Positions 7,936 through 16,827 of a DNA stretch of 64,000 nucleotides are shown here, one piece after another (the first letter of the stretch is position 1; each line of letters begins with the position of its first letter). The notes under the pieces are model-generated. The model was not told the DNA's origin and made no database searches. It was given only the letters and a program-made list of their open reading frames with translations. The position numbers and the translations under genes are program-made. Source of the DNA: Apibacter raozihei (GTDB taxonomy: Bacteria > Bacteroidota > Bacteroidia > Flavobacteriales > Weeksellaceae); NCBI RefSeq assembly GCF_004014855.1, contig NZ_CP034930.1, positions 1-64,000 of the forward strand, written 5' to 3'.

Positions 7936-9495
7936 TTAATTTGAGTATTTATGCAATACTTCTTTTTTATCATTCAGAATTTGAAATTCCAAATATTTAA
8001 AACTATCGCGAGGAATAATTTTAATCCAACGTTTATATTTAAAAAACCATTCGTTTCTTATGCTTTTTAGTCCTTTAGTAAGATAAGCGGCTACAAAGGG
8101 ATGAACATGAAGATAGATTCTTCCTTTCTGGCTAGTAATAATATTACTAATATTCTCCTGAATCCTGTCTATCAGTACTATTGGTGATTCTATCTTTCCA
8201 TTAGGATTGGGGTTATCTTCAGTAGTATTTAGTTGTTTTTGCGGACGTACTCTTTGGCGGGTAACCTGTATTAAACCAAATTTGCTTGGTGGCAATATTT
8301 TGTGTTTAGCTTTATCATCTTTCATCACTTCTTTCAGATACTCATAAAGTTCTTTTTTATGTTGTGATGAAATCAGATCTATAAAGTCTATAACAATTAT
8401 TCCTCCAATATCACGCAATCTTAATTGTCTTGCTATTTCAGCAGCTGCAAGCTTATTTACATGTAGAGCTGCATCTTCCTGCGTTTTCTGATTAGCTGTA
8501 ACGTTTCCGGAATTTACATCAATAACATGCATTGCTTCTGTATGCTCAATAATGAGATATGCACCTTTAGACTGATGAATATTTACATGTTTTCCAAATA
8601 GTTGCTTTATCTGCTTATCAATATTATAATATTCAAATATGGGAATATGAGAATCGTAATATTTGACAAGTTTAGATTTTTCAGGAGCTATTACACTTAA
8701 ATAATCCTGCATTTCCTGTGCAAGGTTTTCATCATCACAGGTAATACTAATGAAATCTTCATTGAAATTATCCCTGAGAATAGAAGAAGCTTTATCTAGT
8801 TCTCCAAGAATCTTAACCGGTGGTTTTCCTTTTTTAATATTCCTATAACATACAGAGTTCCATTTATTTAACAGATAACGAAGATCGGACTGTAATTCTT
8901 CTGCTGTTTTTCCCTCCGCTACAGTTCGGATAATAAGGCCAAAACCTGAAGGTCTGATTTGATCTCCTACTTTTCTTAAACGGTCTTTCTCTTCAGAGGT
9001 AGAAATGTTTCTGGATATAGAAGTTTTAGAAGCAAAAGGTATTAATACCAAATATCTTCCTGCTAACGAAATTTCGGAAGAAATACGTGGTCCTTTAGTG
9101 GATATAGGTTCCTTAGTAATTTGAACCAAAATTTCCTGATTGGGAGCTAATACGTTTTGTATTAGTCCATCTTTATTAATATCTTCCTCAAAAGAAAAAG
9201 AAGTAAGCTTCGGAGTATTAATTTTTCCGGCAGAAACTCCTTTAATATACTTTAATGAAGATTTCACCTGAGGCCCTAAATCATGATAATGTAGAAATGC
9301 GTCTTTAGGATAACCTATATTAACAAAGCAGGCATTAAGACTGGGAGCTAATTTTTTAACTTTCCCCAATATAATGTCTCCTACTGTAAAATTGCTTCCT
9401 ACTTCATCTTCATGTAATTCCTGAATCCTTCCTCCTTCTAAAATGACAATTTTTACTTTTCCTTCTTCGTATGATACTACTAATTCCTTACTCAT
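7936..9495 (-). CDS. rng: Ribonuclease G/E family protein
   Basis: A 519-residue RNase E/G-type endoribonuclease, close to RNase G length and without the long C-terminal degradosome arm of RNase E. It begins with an S1 RNA-binding domain (about 35-130, GDIILGKVKKLAPSLNACFV, here with an insert), followed by the 5' sensor and DNase-I-like catalytic part. The catalytic segment includes VIDVNSGN and the RQLRLRDIGGIIVIDFIDL metal-binding stretch with its two aspartates. It is the last gene of the HU / small basic protein / rng run. The likely role is rRNA processing and mRNA turnover in the cytoplasm. Confidence 0.95.
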   Translation of the reverse strand: MSKELVVSYEEGKVKIVILEGGRIQELHEDEVGSNFTVGDIILGKVKKLAPSLNACFVNIGYPKDAFLHYHDLGPQVKSSLKYIKGVSAGKINTPKLTSFSFEEDINKDGLIQNVLAPNQEILVQITKEPISTKGPRISSEISLAGRYLVLIPFASKTSISRNISTSEEKDRLRKVGDQIRPSGFGLIIRTVAEGKTAEELQSDLRYLLNKWNSVCYRNIKKGKPPVKILGELDKASSILRDNFNEDFISITCDDENLAQEMQDYLSVIAPEKSKLVKYYDSHIPIFEYYNIDKQIKQLFGKHVNIHQSKGAYLIIEHTEAMHVIDVNSGNVTANQKTQEDAALHVNKLAAAEIARQLRLRDIGGIIVIDFIDLISSQHKKELYEYLKEVMKDDKAKHKILPPSKFGLIQVTRQRVRPQKQLNTTEDNPNPNGKIESPIVLIDRIQENISNIITSQKGRIYLHVHPFVAAYLTKGLKSIRNEWFFKYKRWIKIIPRDSFKYLEFQILNDKKEVLHKYSN

Positions 9496-9636
9496 TTTTC
9501 ATCTTCTATATTAACCTTCTAAATTCCTTAATTTGAACAAAAACATTCTTTACCGTTTTATTTCATTTAAAAATCTGGTAAAGAATGCTTAATATTTTTA
9601 AGTTTTTTAAAACTTGTTTTTTGTATGTGAAGAAAA

Positions 9637-9732
9637 TTATCTGTTTTTCTTTTTATGACGATTTAATCTTCTTCTTTTCTTTCTCTTGTGAGTCGCCACT
9701 TTATGACGTTTTCTTTTTTTTCCGCTTGGCAT
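9637..9732 (-). CDS. 31-residue highly basic protein, bS22/AURKAIP1-like ribosomal candidate
   Basis: A short ORF too small for usual gene calling: 31 codons starting MPSGKKRKRHKVATHKRKK and continuing with more Arg/Lys to a TAA stop. More than half of the residues are Lys, Arg or His. From memory, near-identical 30-residue proteins occur across Bacteroidota between HU and ribonuclease G, annotated as AURKAIP1/COX24-domain proteins, a group that includes the small ribosomal protein bS22 of mycobacteria and mitochondrial mS38. It sits 30 bases after the HU gene and 141 bases before rng on the same strand. A ribosome-associated role is inference from composition and family. Confidence 0.8.
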   Translation of the reverse strand: MPSGKKRKRHKVATHKRKKRRRLNRHKKKNR

Positions 9733-9762
9733 ATTTTTTCTAATTTATTATTAATTAATTAT

Positions 9763-10053
9763 TTATTTAACCTTTACGTTAGATTTTACGTTTTCTACAA
9801 AAGATTTAGCCGGTTTAAAAGCAGGTACGTTATGAGCCGGAATTTTAATTGTGGTATTTTTAGATATATTTCGTCCCGTTTTAGCTGCTCTCTTTTTAAT
9901 TAAGAATGTTCCGAAACCTCTTAAATAAACATTATCACCTTTAGTCATGGCAGTTTTAACCTCATCCATAAATACTTCAACGACCTTCTGGGTCTCAGCT
10001 TTTTCAAGCCCAAGTTTATTTGAAATCGAGTTTACGATATCCGCTTTTGTCAT
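9763..10053 (-). CDS. HU-family DNA-binding protein
   Basis: A histone-like nucleoid protein of 96 residues. It starts MTKADIVNSISNKLGL, has the helical dimerization half, then the beta-arm region with LRGFGTFLIKKRAAKTGRNI and the arm-tip segment IPAHNVPAFKPAK, which contains the intercalating proline. The C-terminal tail (VENVKSNVKVK) is slightly longer than in E. coli HU. It is the first gene of a run with the 31-residue basic protein and ribonuclease G. Its promoter (TATATTTG on the minus strand at 10102-10109) overlaps the divergent mutY promoter. Confidence 0.95.
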   Translation of the reverse strand: MTKADIVNSISNKLGLEKAETQKVVEVFMDEVKTAMTKGDNVYLRGFGTFLIKKRAAKTGRNISKNTTIKIPAHNVPAFKPAKSFVENVKSNVKVK

Positions 10054-10092
10054 ACGTGTAAATATTATTTTCTATTATACTTTTATTGAATT

Positions 10093-10121
10093 TTGAGATT
10101 GCAAATATAATACTATTTTTG
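10093..10121 (+). promoter_or_regulatory. Promoter of mutY
   Basis: TTG at 10093-10095, 18 bases, TATTTTTG at 10114-10121: a good Bacteroidota-type promoter 30 bases before the GTG start of mutY. It overlaps the opposite-facing HU promoter, so both cannot be fully occupied at once. Confidence 0.7.
10102..10109 (-). promoter_or_regulatory. -7 element of the HU promoter
   Basis: TATATTTG on the minus strand matches TAnnTTTG and lies about 50 bases upstream of the HU start codon. No clear TTG -33 element is present, only a T-rich stretch. Confidence 0.6.
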
Positions 10122-10150
10122 AAAAGAAAAATTTATAAACATTTAAAAGT

Positions 10151-11146
10151 GTGAATTTTATTAAACTCTTAGAAAACTGGTACAAAATAAATAAACGTGA
10201 TTTACCCTGGAGGGAAACATTGGATCCTTATAATATATGGATTTCAGAAATAATTTTTCAACAGACCCGTATAAATCAGGGATATAACTACTACCTGAAC
10301 TTTATAAGCAAATTTCCTACTCTTGATAATCTTGCAAAAGCTACAGAGGATGAGGTTTTGCAGTCCTGGCAAGGTTTAGGTTATTATTCCCGTGCCCATA
10401 ATCTTCACTTTTCAGCGAAATACATTTGTTCGGAATTGAGAGGTAGATTCCCTTCTACTTTTGCTGATATTCTTACTCTTAAAGGTGTAGGAAAATATAC
10501 GGCTGCAGCTATTGCTTCAATTTCTTTTCATGAAAAAGTTCCTGCCATTGACGGAAATGCATTTCGTGTATATTCCAGATTATTTAATTGTAATAAAGAT
10601 ATAAGTAAAGCATCCACTTTTACTTATTTTTTTAATTTAATGACTCCTTTAATGCCTGAGAACCCAGGAGATTTTAATCAGGCTATCATGGATCTGGGCT
10701 CCTTAATTTGTACCCCTACGAATCCCTCTTGTCCGAAATGTCCCGTCCAAACGGAATGTTTAGCACATAAAAATAACACCCAATCTACACTTCCGGTAAA
10801 AACTTCAACCTTAAAAATTAAAGACGAATCTATTCATTATGCTTACTTTAACTGTGCTGGGAAATTTTTACTAAAAAAAAGAGATAATAAATCTATATGG
10901 AAAGGATTGTATGAATTTCCTCTGTTTATAGATGAGTATAAAAAGGAATACGAAATTATTAACACAGAGAAACTTCATCATAAACTTAGTCACAGGAACT
11001 TATCCATATCCATATCCGAATTTAGCATAAAAGAAAAGGCTCTTTATGATATTGCAAATAAAATTCAAGCAATAGTTTTAACTAAAAAAGAATTAAAAAG
11101 TTATGCTATGCCAAAGCCTCTGGAAATTTTTTTACAATATAATTAA
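10151..11146 (+). CDS. mutY: Adenine DNA glycosylase MutY
   Basis: A/G-specific adenine glycosylase, 331 residues, removing adenine opposite 8-oxoguanine. Visible: the catalytic segment SEIIFQQTRINQG with its glutamate, the helix-hairpin-helix LKGVGKYTAAAIAS, the catalytic aspartate in AIDGNAFRV, and the 4Fe-4S ligands Cys187, Cys194, Cys197 and Cys203 (C-x6-C-x2-C-x5-C). A Nudix-like C-terminal domain (about 230-330) for 8-oxoG recognition follows. The start codon is GTG, chosen because the family N-terminus FIKLLENWY...RDLPWRET follows directly. It is followed by ssb, gldE and gldD on the same strand, an order known in gliding Flavobacteriia. Confidence 0.96.
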   Translation: MNFIKLLENWYKINKRDLPWRETLDPYNIWISEIIFQQTRINQGYNYYLNFISKFPTLDNLAKATEDEVLQSWQGLGYYSRAHNLHFSAKYICSELRGRFPSTFADILTLKGVGKYTAAAIASISFHEKVPAIDGNAFRVYSRLFNCNKDISKASTFTYFFNLMTPLMPENPGDFNQAIMDLGSLICTPTNPSCPKCPVQTECLAHKNNTQSTLPVKTSTLKIKDESIHYAYFNCAGKFLLKKRDNKSIWKGLYEFPLFIDEYKKEYEIINTEKLHHKLSHRNLSISISEFSIKEKALYDIANKIQAIVLTKKELKSYAMPKPLEIFLQYN

Positions 11147-11193
11147 TATTTTTATTACTTTTGCTTTATAATGAGAACAATTAGACAAGTAAA

Positions 11194-11580
11194 ATGAGTA
11201 CATCTGTTAATAAGGTCATTTTAGTAGGTAACTTAGGTACTGACGTTAAATCGCATAGATTTAGTGATGGTAATGTAGTTGTAAATTTTCCGGTTGCCAC
11301 TTCTGAAAGCTACATGAACAAAGAAACCGGAGAAAAAGTAGATGTTACTGACTGGCACAATATAACAGCTCGAAATAAGTTGGCAGAACTTTGTGAAAAA
11401 TTTCTAAAAAAAGGAAGTAAAGTGTATATTGAAGGTAAACTGAAAACCAGGAAGTTTGAAGATAACGGTATAACTAAACATATTACTGAAGTTATTGCTG
11501 ATAATATTTTATTCTTATCTAACCTTCTGGGCAAACAATCTGAAGGTGAAAACGAAGAAGACAATCATTCTGAATTTTAA
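11194..11580 (+). CDS. ssb: Single-stranded DNA-binding protein
   Basis: A 128-residue SSB with one OB fold (about 4-110): VNKVILVGNLGTDV, DWHNITARNKLAELCEKFLKKG, then VYIEGKLKTRKFED. The acidic C-terminal tail is short and ends NHSEF rather than the usual DDxPF tip that docks repair and replication partners. A -7 element (TACTTTTG at 11156-11163) upstream suggests its own promoter in addition to readthrough from mutY. This may be a second SSB specialised for repair; a canonical copy may lie elsewhere. Confidence 0.94.
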   Translation: MSTSVNKVILVGNLGTDVKSHRFSDGNVVVNFPVATSESYMNKETGEKVDVTDWHNITARNKLAELCEKFLKKGSKVYIEGKLKTRKFEDNGITKHITEVIADNILFLSNLLGKQSEGENEEDNHSEF

Positions 11581-11620
11581 TTTGCTAAAATAAAGTAATT
11601 GAAACTTAATTTTTTATTAT

Positions 11621-12955
11621 ATGGATGACCCTGAGCCCACGAGTTTATTGTTAACCATTTTCCCACAAATTCCTGCTCAATTATATATAATTACGGGAAT
11701 CTTATTTTTATTGCTTTTTTTAATTTTTATATCCGCAGGATCTGAAATTGCTTTTCTATCTTTGTCTCAAAAAGAACTTGAAAAATACAAGGCAGAATTT
11801 TCAGCTCAAGTAGATGCTATACTTAAAATCAAAAACAATCCACAAAAACTCTTATTTACATTATTAATATTTAACACGCTGATATATGTAGGAATATTAT
11901 TTTCTTACACTCAAATCAGCCAGGTACTGATATCTGTTTTTCATTACTCGCAATCAGTAAAAATCACTACGGATCTTATTATTCTTACTTTTTTAATTGT
12001 ATTATTTGGCGAGCTTGTACCTAAGTTTTATGCAAGAAGGAATGCTTTTGCCTATAGTTGTAAATTTATTGGTTTTATAAACACTATAAGTTTTATTCTA
12101 AGTCCTGTCACTTTATTATTTATTAAAGCTTCAAAAATTCCCAACAAATTTATAAAAAATGACAATCTTATAGGAGTTGATAACCTTACTAAAGCATTGG
12201 AAATAGCTTCGGAGGATAAGAACACTTCTATAGCTGAACAGAAAATTCTTGAAGGAATTGTAAATTTCGGTACTATTGAAACACGGCAGGTAATGACTCC
12301 GCGAGTAGATGTTTTTTCTTTGCAAAAGGATTTAAAATTTACAGAAGTGGTGGAACAGGTATCTCAAAACGGTTATTCAAGAATTCCCGTATATAATAAA
12401 GATATTGATGATATCATAGGAATTCTTTATGCAAAGGATTTAATTCAGTATCTTAACACAGAAAATTTAGAATGGAACAACCTTTTGAAAAAGCCATATT
12501 TTATACCTGAAAATAAAAAAATCGATGATTTACTTTCCGATTTTAAAAATCGTAAAATGCATTTAGCTGTTGTTGTTGATGAATACGGTGGGACTTCAGG
12601 TATTGTTAGCCTTGAAGATGTTATAGAGGAAATAGTAGGAGAAATAAATGATGAATTTGATGATGAAAGCATTGTTTACTCTCAAATAGATTTAAATATT
12701 TATGTTTTTGAAGGAAAAACATCAGTTATAGATTTTTGTAAAGTGATGGATATCGATGAAAAAATTTTCGATGAAGTAATTGGTGATGCTGATACATTGG
12801 CTGGTCTTGTTTTAGAAATTGCAGAAGAATTTCCTAAAAAATTAAAACGTATTTATTTTAAAAATTTTATTTTTCAGGTTGAATCTTTAGATAGAAAAAG
12901 ACTGAAACAAATTAAAATAACCCGATTAGATAATCTTGTGAAAAGTGATGCTTAG
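11621..12955 (+). CDS. gldE: Gliding-motility-associated protein GldE (CNNM/CorC type)
   Basis: An inner-membrane protein of 444 residues with an N-terminal DUF21/CNNM membrane domain (about 20-190, three to four helices, FISAGSEIAFLSLSQKELEK). It is followed by a pair of CBS domains (about 220-345, RQVMTPRVDVF and VVDEYGGTSGIVSLEDVIEEIVGEI) and a CorC_HlyC domain. The family is related to magnesium/cobalt transport proteins. The position directly before gldD, whose start lies inside this gene, supports assignment as GldE, which works with GldD in gliding and type IX secretion. Confidence 0.9.
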   Translation: MDDPEPTSLLLTIFPQIPAQLYIITGILFLLLFLIFISAGSEIAFLSLSQKELEKYKAEFSAQVDAILKIKNNPQKLLFTLLIFNTLIYVGILFSYTQISQVLISVFHYSQSVKITTDLIILTFLIVLFGELVPKFYARRNAFAYSCKFIGFINTISFILSPVTLLFIKASKIPNKFIKNDNLIGVDNLTKALEIASEDKNTSIAEQKILEGIVNFGTIETRQVMTPRVDVFSLQKDLKFTEVVEQVSQNGYSRIPVYNKDIDDIIGILYAKDLIQYLNTENLEWNNLLKKPYFIPENKKIDDLLSDFKNRKMHLAVVVDEYGGTSGIVSLEDVIEEIVGEINDEFDDESIVYSQIDLNIYVFEGKTSVIDFCKVMDIDEKIFDEVIGDADTLAGLVLEIAEEFPKKLKRIYFKNFIFQVESLDRKRLKQIKITRLDNLVKSDA

Positions 12956-13526
12956 CAATAATAACAGAAAATATTACATACCATTCTTTCTTTTTTTCAT
13001 CTTCTTTTATGGATGTAAAAAAGAAGAGTATATTCCTAAACCGGAAGGACAGGTAAGATTGGAGTACCCTACTCCCAACTATCAGCTATTCAGCCCGGAA
13101 AATTGCCCCTTTGAATTTGAGTATTCAACGTTAGCTAAAATTCAGGACAGAAATAAAAATTGCTGGTATAATATTAATTATCCGAAAATGAAAGGTACCG
13201 TATATTTAACTTATTCGCCGGTAACCCATAATATATATGATTTAATAAAAGAAGCTCAAAAGCTTGTTAACGAACATAAAATAAAGGCTAATTCTGTTAA
13301 AGTAAAGTCTTTTATGTATCCGGAAAAGAAAGTTTACGGAAATATTTACAGACTCGGGGGAGAAACTGCCTCTAACATACAATTTTATGTAACTGATAGT
13401 ACCCGGAATTTTCTTTCCGGAAATGTTTACTTTAAAGTTCAGCCCAAACCGGACTCTTTGCAGCCCGCTATAGAATACATTGAAAAAGACGTAATACGAA
13501 TGATAGAAACCACTACCTGGAAATAA
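12948..13526 (+). CDS. gldD: Gliding-motility lipoprotein GldD
   Basis: A 192-residue lipoprotein needed for gliding and type IX secretion in Flavobacteriia. The signal is typical: charged N-terminus, hydrophobic run FFLFFIFFYG and lipobox cysteine in FYGCKK, giving an envelope-anchored protein. The motif KPEGQVRLEYP after the cysteine is the best-known GldD stretch. ATG at 12948 is preferred over the GTG one codon earlier. It overlaps gldE by 8 bases, so translation is coupled, and the next CNNM-type gene starts four bases after its stop. Confidence 0.92.
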   Translation: MLSNNNRKYYIPFFLFFIFFYGCKKEEYIPKPEGQVRLEYPTPNYQLFSPENCPFEFEYSTLAKIQDRNKNCWYNINYPKMKGTVYLTYSPVTHNIYDLIKEAQKLVNEHKIKANSVKVKSFMYPEKKVYGNIYRLGGETASNIQFYVTDSTRNFLSGNVYFKVQPKPDSLQPAIEYIEKDVIRMIETTTWK

Positions 13527-13530
13527 AGTT

Positions 13531-14826
13531 ATGGAAATAATAATACTTTTACTTTTAACACTGATTAACGGATTTTTTGCAGTCTCGGAAATTGCATTGG
13601 TGTCCGTAAAAAAACAAAAATTAGAAAATAAAGCCAAAAAGGGAAATAAGAAAGCACAAACAGTTCTAAAACTCTTGGAGAATCCTGAGGATTTTTTATC
13701 TTCTATACAAGTGGGAATAACACTTATAGGAATTGTATCCGGTGCCTATGGTGGAGCTACTTTGGTAAAATATCTGGAACCTGTATTTAACTCATTTTCC
13801 TTTACAGCAGGATACTCATTTCAGCTGGCCTATTTTGTAGTTATTGCTGCAATTACCTATATATCAATAGTTTTTGGTGAGTTAATCCCAAAAACTTTCG
13901 GACTAAAACAACCTGAAAAAATTGCACTTATTGTAGCTCCTATTATTAAAGTTTTTTCAATTTTAGTATACCCGTTTGTTAAAATTTTATCTTTTTCGAC
14001 CTTCATTTTTAATAAAACATTTAAAATTTCTGAAGGCGAAGGTGAAAAAATATCTGAGGATGAGCTTATTTACATGCTTAAAACTGCTAGTTTACAGGGA
14101 GTTTTAGAAAAGGAAGAAAGTGAACTTCATCAGAATGTATTTGTTTTTTCTGAACAAAAAGCGAAAAGTTTAATGACCCATAGAAAAAAGGTTGAATGGA
14201 TAAATTTACAAGATCCTGCGGATGTGATTGAAGAGCAAATGAAAAATAGTAACTTTACGAAGTTTCCTGCTTGCGACGGAAATCTGGATGAAGCAAACGG
14301 ATATATTGCTATTAAAGATTTTTATGAAAATTTCAATTCACCAGATTTTAACATTCATTCTATTGTTAAGAAACCTATTTTTATTCCTGAAAATATGCAT
14401 TCTGTAGATATTTTACAGGAATTCAGAAAAAATAAACAGCATATAGGTTTTGTTGTTGATGAATACGGTTCTTTTCAGGGTATAATTACGATTCAAGATA
14501 TGATTGAAGGTATTATCGGAGATATGCCGGAAAGTGAAGAGGAAGATGATGAAATTGTTCAAAGAACTGATGGTAGTTTTCTTATAAACGGAAACACGAG
14601 TATACGAGATTTAAACTCATACTTCGATGAAACCATTATAGAAATAAATGATGATGAATATGTCACTCTAGCCGGATTTATAATTTATCAAATGGAATAT
14701 ATTCCTGAAATAGCAGAAAAGCTTGATTATAATGATTTTTCTTTTGAAATTGTTGATAAGGACGCAAATCGTATTGATAAAGTTTTAATGACACGAATTG
14801 AGGACAAGCCTATACCGGAAGAATAA
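13531..14826 (+). CDS. CNNM/CorC-type CBS-domain membrane protein (second paralogue)
   Basis: A 431-residue hemolysin-related transport protein with the same layout as GldE: DUF21 membrane domain (about 1-185, GFFAVSEIALVSVKKQKLE), two CBS domains (about 205-335, VVDEYGSFQGIITIQDMIEGIIGDM) and a C-terminal CorC_HlyC domain. Unlike GldE it looks like the general YfjD/YtfL-type branch, proposed to export magnesium or other cations. It begins four bases after gldD, so gldE and this gene flank gldD as divergent paralogues in one transcript. The substrate is not known. Confidence 0.9.
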   Translation: MEIIILLLLTLINGFFAVSEIALVSVKKQKLENKAKKGNKKAQTVLKLLENPEDFLSSIQVGITLIGIVSGAYGGATLVKYLEPVFNSFSFTAGYSFQLAYFVVIAAITYISIVFGELIPKTFGLKQPEKIALIVAPIIKVFSILVYPFVKILSFSTFIFNKTFKISEGEGEKISEDELIYMLKTASLQGVLEKEESELHQNVFVFSEQKAKSLMTHRKKVEWINLQDPADVIEEQMKNSNFTKFPACDGNLDEANGYIAIKDFYENFNSPDFNIHSIVKKPIFIPENMHSVDILQEFRKNKQHIGFVVDEYGSFQGIITIQDMIEGIIGDMPESEEEDDEIVQRTDGSFLINGNTSIRDLNSYFDETIIEINDDEYVTLAGFIIYQMEYIPEIAEKLDYNDFSFEIVDKDANRIDKVLMTRIEDKPIPEE

Positions 14827-14832
14827 GATATT

Positions 14833-15120
14833 ATGATTTATACCTTATATTGTTCTATTTTTTTGATTTTTATAGCTTTATCTTTTAGATTATATAAAAT
14901 ATTACTAAAGGCTACCGACATCATGAAATATATGTTTTATACTATATTTTATGTTGTCGGTATACTTATAACCTTTCAGGTAGTCGAAAAAATCGTTAAT
15001 AACCTGTTTGTTCCTACCAAAAAGGAAACCGGATTTATGCTTCTGGTTTATCTTCTAACAACTATGATAGGATTTATAAGTGTAGCTATAATTACTATAA
15101 AAAAACTGAAAAAAAAATAA
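14833..15120 (+). CDS. Small integral membrane protein, unknown function
   Basis: A 95-residue protein with three predicted membrane segments: near 1-20 (YTLYCSIFLIFIALSF), 32-52 (YMFYTIFYVVGILITFQVV) and 68-90 (FMLLVYLLTTMIGFISVAII). It ends in a lysine-rich tail. I do not recognise a family. It begins six bases after the CNNM-type gene and is probably the last gene of the mutY-ssb-gldE-gldD run. Its stop is one base from the stop of the convergent aminopeptidase gene, leaving no room for a terminator. Confidence 0.7.
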   Translation: MIYTLYCSIFLIFIALSFRLYKILLKATDIMKYMFYTIFYVVGILITFQVVEKIVNNLFVPTKKETGFMLLVYLLTTMIGFISVAIITIKKLKKK

Positions 15121-15121
15121 T

Positions 15122-16774
15122 TTATTCTACCTTACTTAATTTTATGTAATAGTTATCATCTACATAAAATTCGGAATTTTTCAATTTTTCAGATATTTTC
15201 TTTTGCTTCCATTGTCCTGAAGGTTTTAACTCTCCAAAAGATGTTTTTACTTTATAAGAAAATCCGGTAACGACATGATTCCATCGATAGAATATATAAT
15301 TATTTTTAAAATAATACTCTAAAACCGGAATATCTACTGTTCTCAGATATTGATCAAAAAATTTTGAAAAATTTATTCCTGATTTTGCAGATATATAATC
15401 TTCAATCTGTCTGGATGAAACAGTCTGATGATAAAACTCTTTATTTAGTCCTCTAAGAATATTTCTGAAAATTTTATCATTGTCTATTATATGCCTTAGT
15501 GTATGTATGACATTAGCGCCCTTTGCATACATATCAACACTCCCTTCTTTATTAACCCCGTAAATACCTATGATAGGTTTGTCATTGAGTATTGAGGCTC
15601 TTTGTCCTATTACATATTTATCAGCCAATTCTTTACCATAATGATACTCAGTAAAAAGTGTTTCTGAATAGGTTGTAAAGGCTTCATGTATCCACATATC
15701 TGCCACATCAATATTAGTTATATTATTACCAAACCATTCATGTCCAGATTCATGTATAATTATAAAATCCCATTTTAAACCTACTCCTGTACCACTTATG
15801 TCCCCTCCTTTGTAACCGTTTTTATAATCATTGCCATAAGCTATTGCGCTCTGATGCTCCATTCCTAAATGTGGAGACTCAACAATTTTATATCCATCTT
15901 CATAAAAAGGATACGGTCCAAACCAATATTCTAATGCCTGAAGCATTTGCTTAACCTGAACAAATTGTTTTTGTGCTTTTTCCAAATTATAGGATAATAC
16001 CCAATAATCTAAGCTCAATACACCCTTTTCTCCTTGATATGTGTCTTTAAAATTCACGTAATCTCCTATATAAGGTACTATATTATAGGAATTAATAGGA
16101 TTTTGAACTTTCCATGTAAAAATTTCTTTTAGCTCCCTATCTGAACCAAAATTAACTTCAAACTGATTTACAAATTTACCATTGGCTATTCCTTTCAAAT
16201 TACGATCAGTAACAATTGAAATTTCCATTCCTTCCTCCGGTTCATCTCCAAGATAATCTTTACATGGATACCATAAACTGGCTCCTATCCCCTGACAAGC
16301 GACTGTCATCCAAGGGAGACCATTCTTATCTTTAGTAAAAATCCACCCTCCATCCCAGGGAGCATTTTGTGCTATATGTGGTTTTCCACTAAATTGTATA
16401 ATTATTTCATTATTGAAAGAATTGTTCTTAAAATACTTTTTTAAATCTAAAAAATAAAAATTCCCTTCTTTTCTGAAAGAAATCGTATCTTGATTAGCTG
16501 TGAGTACATATCTAATTTGCATAGGCTCCTGCAAATCTAGTTGCATAACGGATACTGTTTTTATATCAAATTTAATCCGGTTGGTACCTGCTAGAGATTG
16601 TTCGGAAAAATCAGGTACTATGCTTAAGGTATATTTTTTCACATTCCACCAATCTCTGAATGATGTATTACTTCCTCTCAACGTATCTTGATGCGTAAGC
16701 TTTTCAATCGAAGTAAAAAGTTGTCCATTGAGCATGAATGAAGTCAGCAAAAGAATAAAACAGATTTTTTTCAT
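15122..16774 (-). CDS. M1-family zinc aminopeptidase, secreted
   Basis: A metallopeptidase of the M1 (gluzincin) family. The signal peptide is MKKICFILLLTSFMLNGQ. Numbering from the ATG at 16774, the zinc site is HESGH (His341, Glu342, His345) with the third ligand Glu364 in WIHEAFTTYSE, the HExxH-x18-E spacing of M1. The substrate-anchoring motif GMEHQSA stands where GAMEN is in classical members. At about 550 residues it lacks the large C-terminal domain of PepN, as in many Bacteroidota M1 proteins. The TTG two codons earlier is part of a promoter-like TACATTTG, so ATG at 16774 is taken as start. It is likely periplasmic. Confidence 0.93.
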   Translation of the reverse strand: MKKICFILLLTSFMLNGQLFTSIEKLTHQDTLRGSNTSFRDWWNVKKYTLSIVPDFSEQSLAGTNRIKFDIKTVSVMQLDLQEPMQIRYVLTANQDTISFRKEGNFYFLDLKKYFKNNSFNNEIIIQFSGKPHIAQNAPWDGGWIFTKDKNGLPWMTVACQGIGASLWYPCKDYLGDEPEEGMEISIVTDRNLKGIANGKFVNQFEVNFGSDRELKEIFTWKVQNPINSYNIVPYIGDYVNFKDTYQGEKGVLSLDYWVLSYNLEKAQKQFVQVKQMLQALEYWFGPYPFYEDGYKIVESPHLGMEHQSAIAYGNDYKNGYKGGDISGTGVGLKWDFIIIHESGHEWFGNNITNIDVADMWIHEAFTTYSETLFTEYHYGKELADKYVIGQRASILNDKPIIGIYGVNKEGSVDMYAKGANVIHTLRHIIDNDKIFRNILRGLNKEFYHQTVSSRQIEDYISAKSGINFSKFFDQYLRTVDIPVLEYYFKNNYIFYRWNHVVTGFSYKVKTSFGELKPSGQWKQKKISEKLKNSEFYVDDNYYIKLSKVE

Positions 16775-16777
16775 ACT

Positions 16778-16785
16778 CAAATGTA
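16778..16785 (-). promoter_or_regulatory. -7 element just upstream of the M1 peptidase start
   Basis: TACATTTG on the minus strand ends four bases before the ATG at 16774. If it is used, the mRNA would be leaderless or nearly so. There is no matching -33 TTG, so this rests on the -7 box only. Confidence 0.4.
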
Positions 16786-16827
16786 TAAAATAGTAACTTT
16801 ACTTAAATATAAAAAAACAAAAAACTT

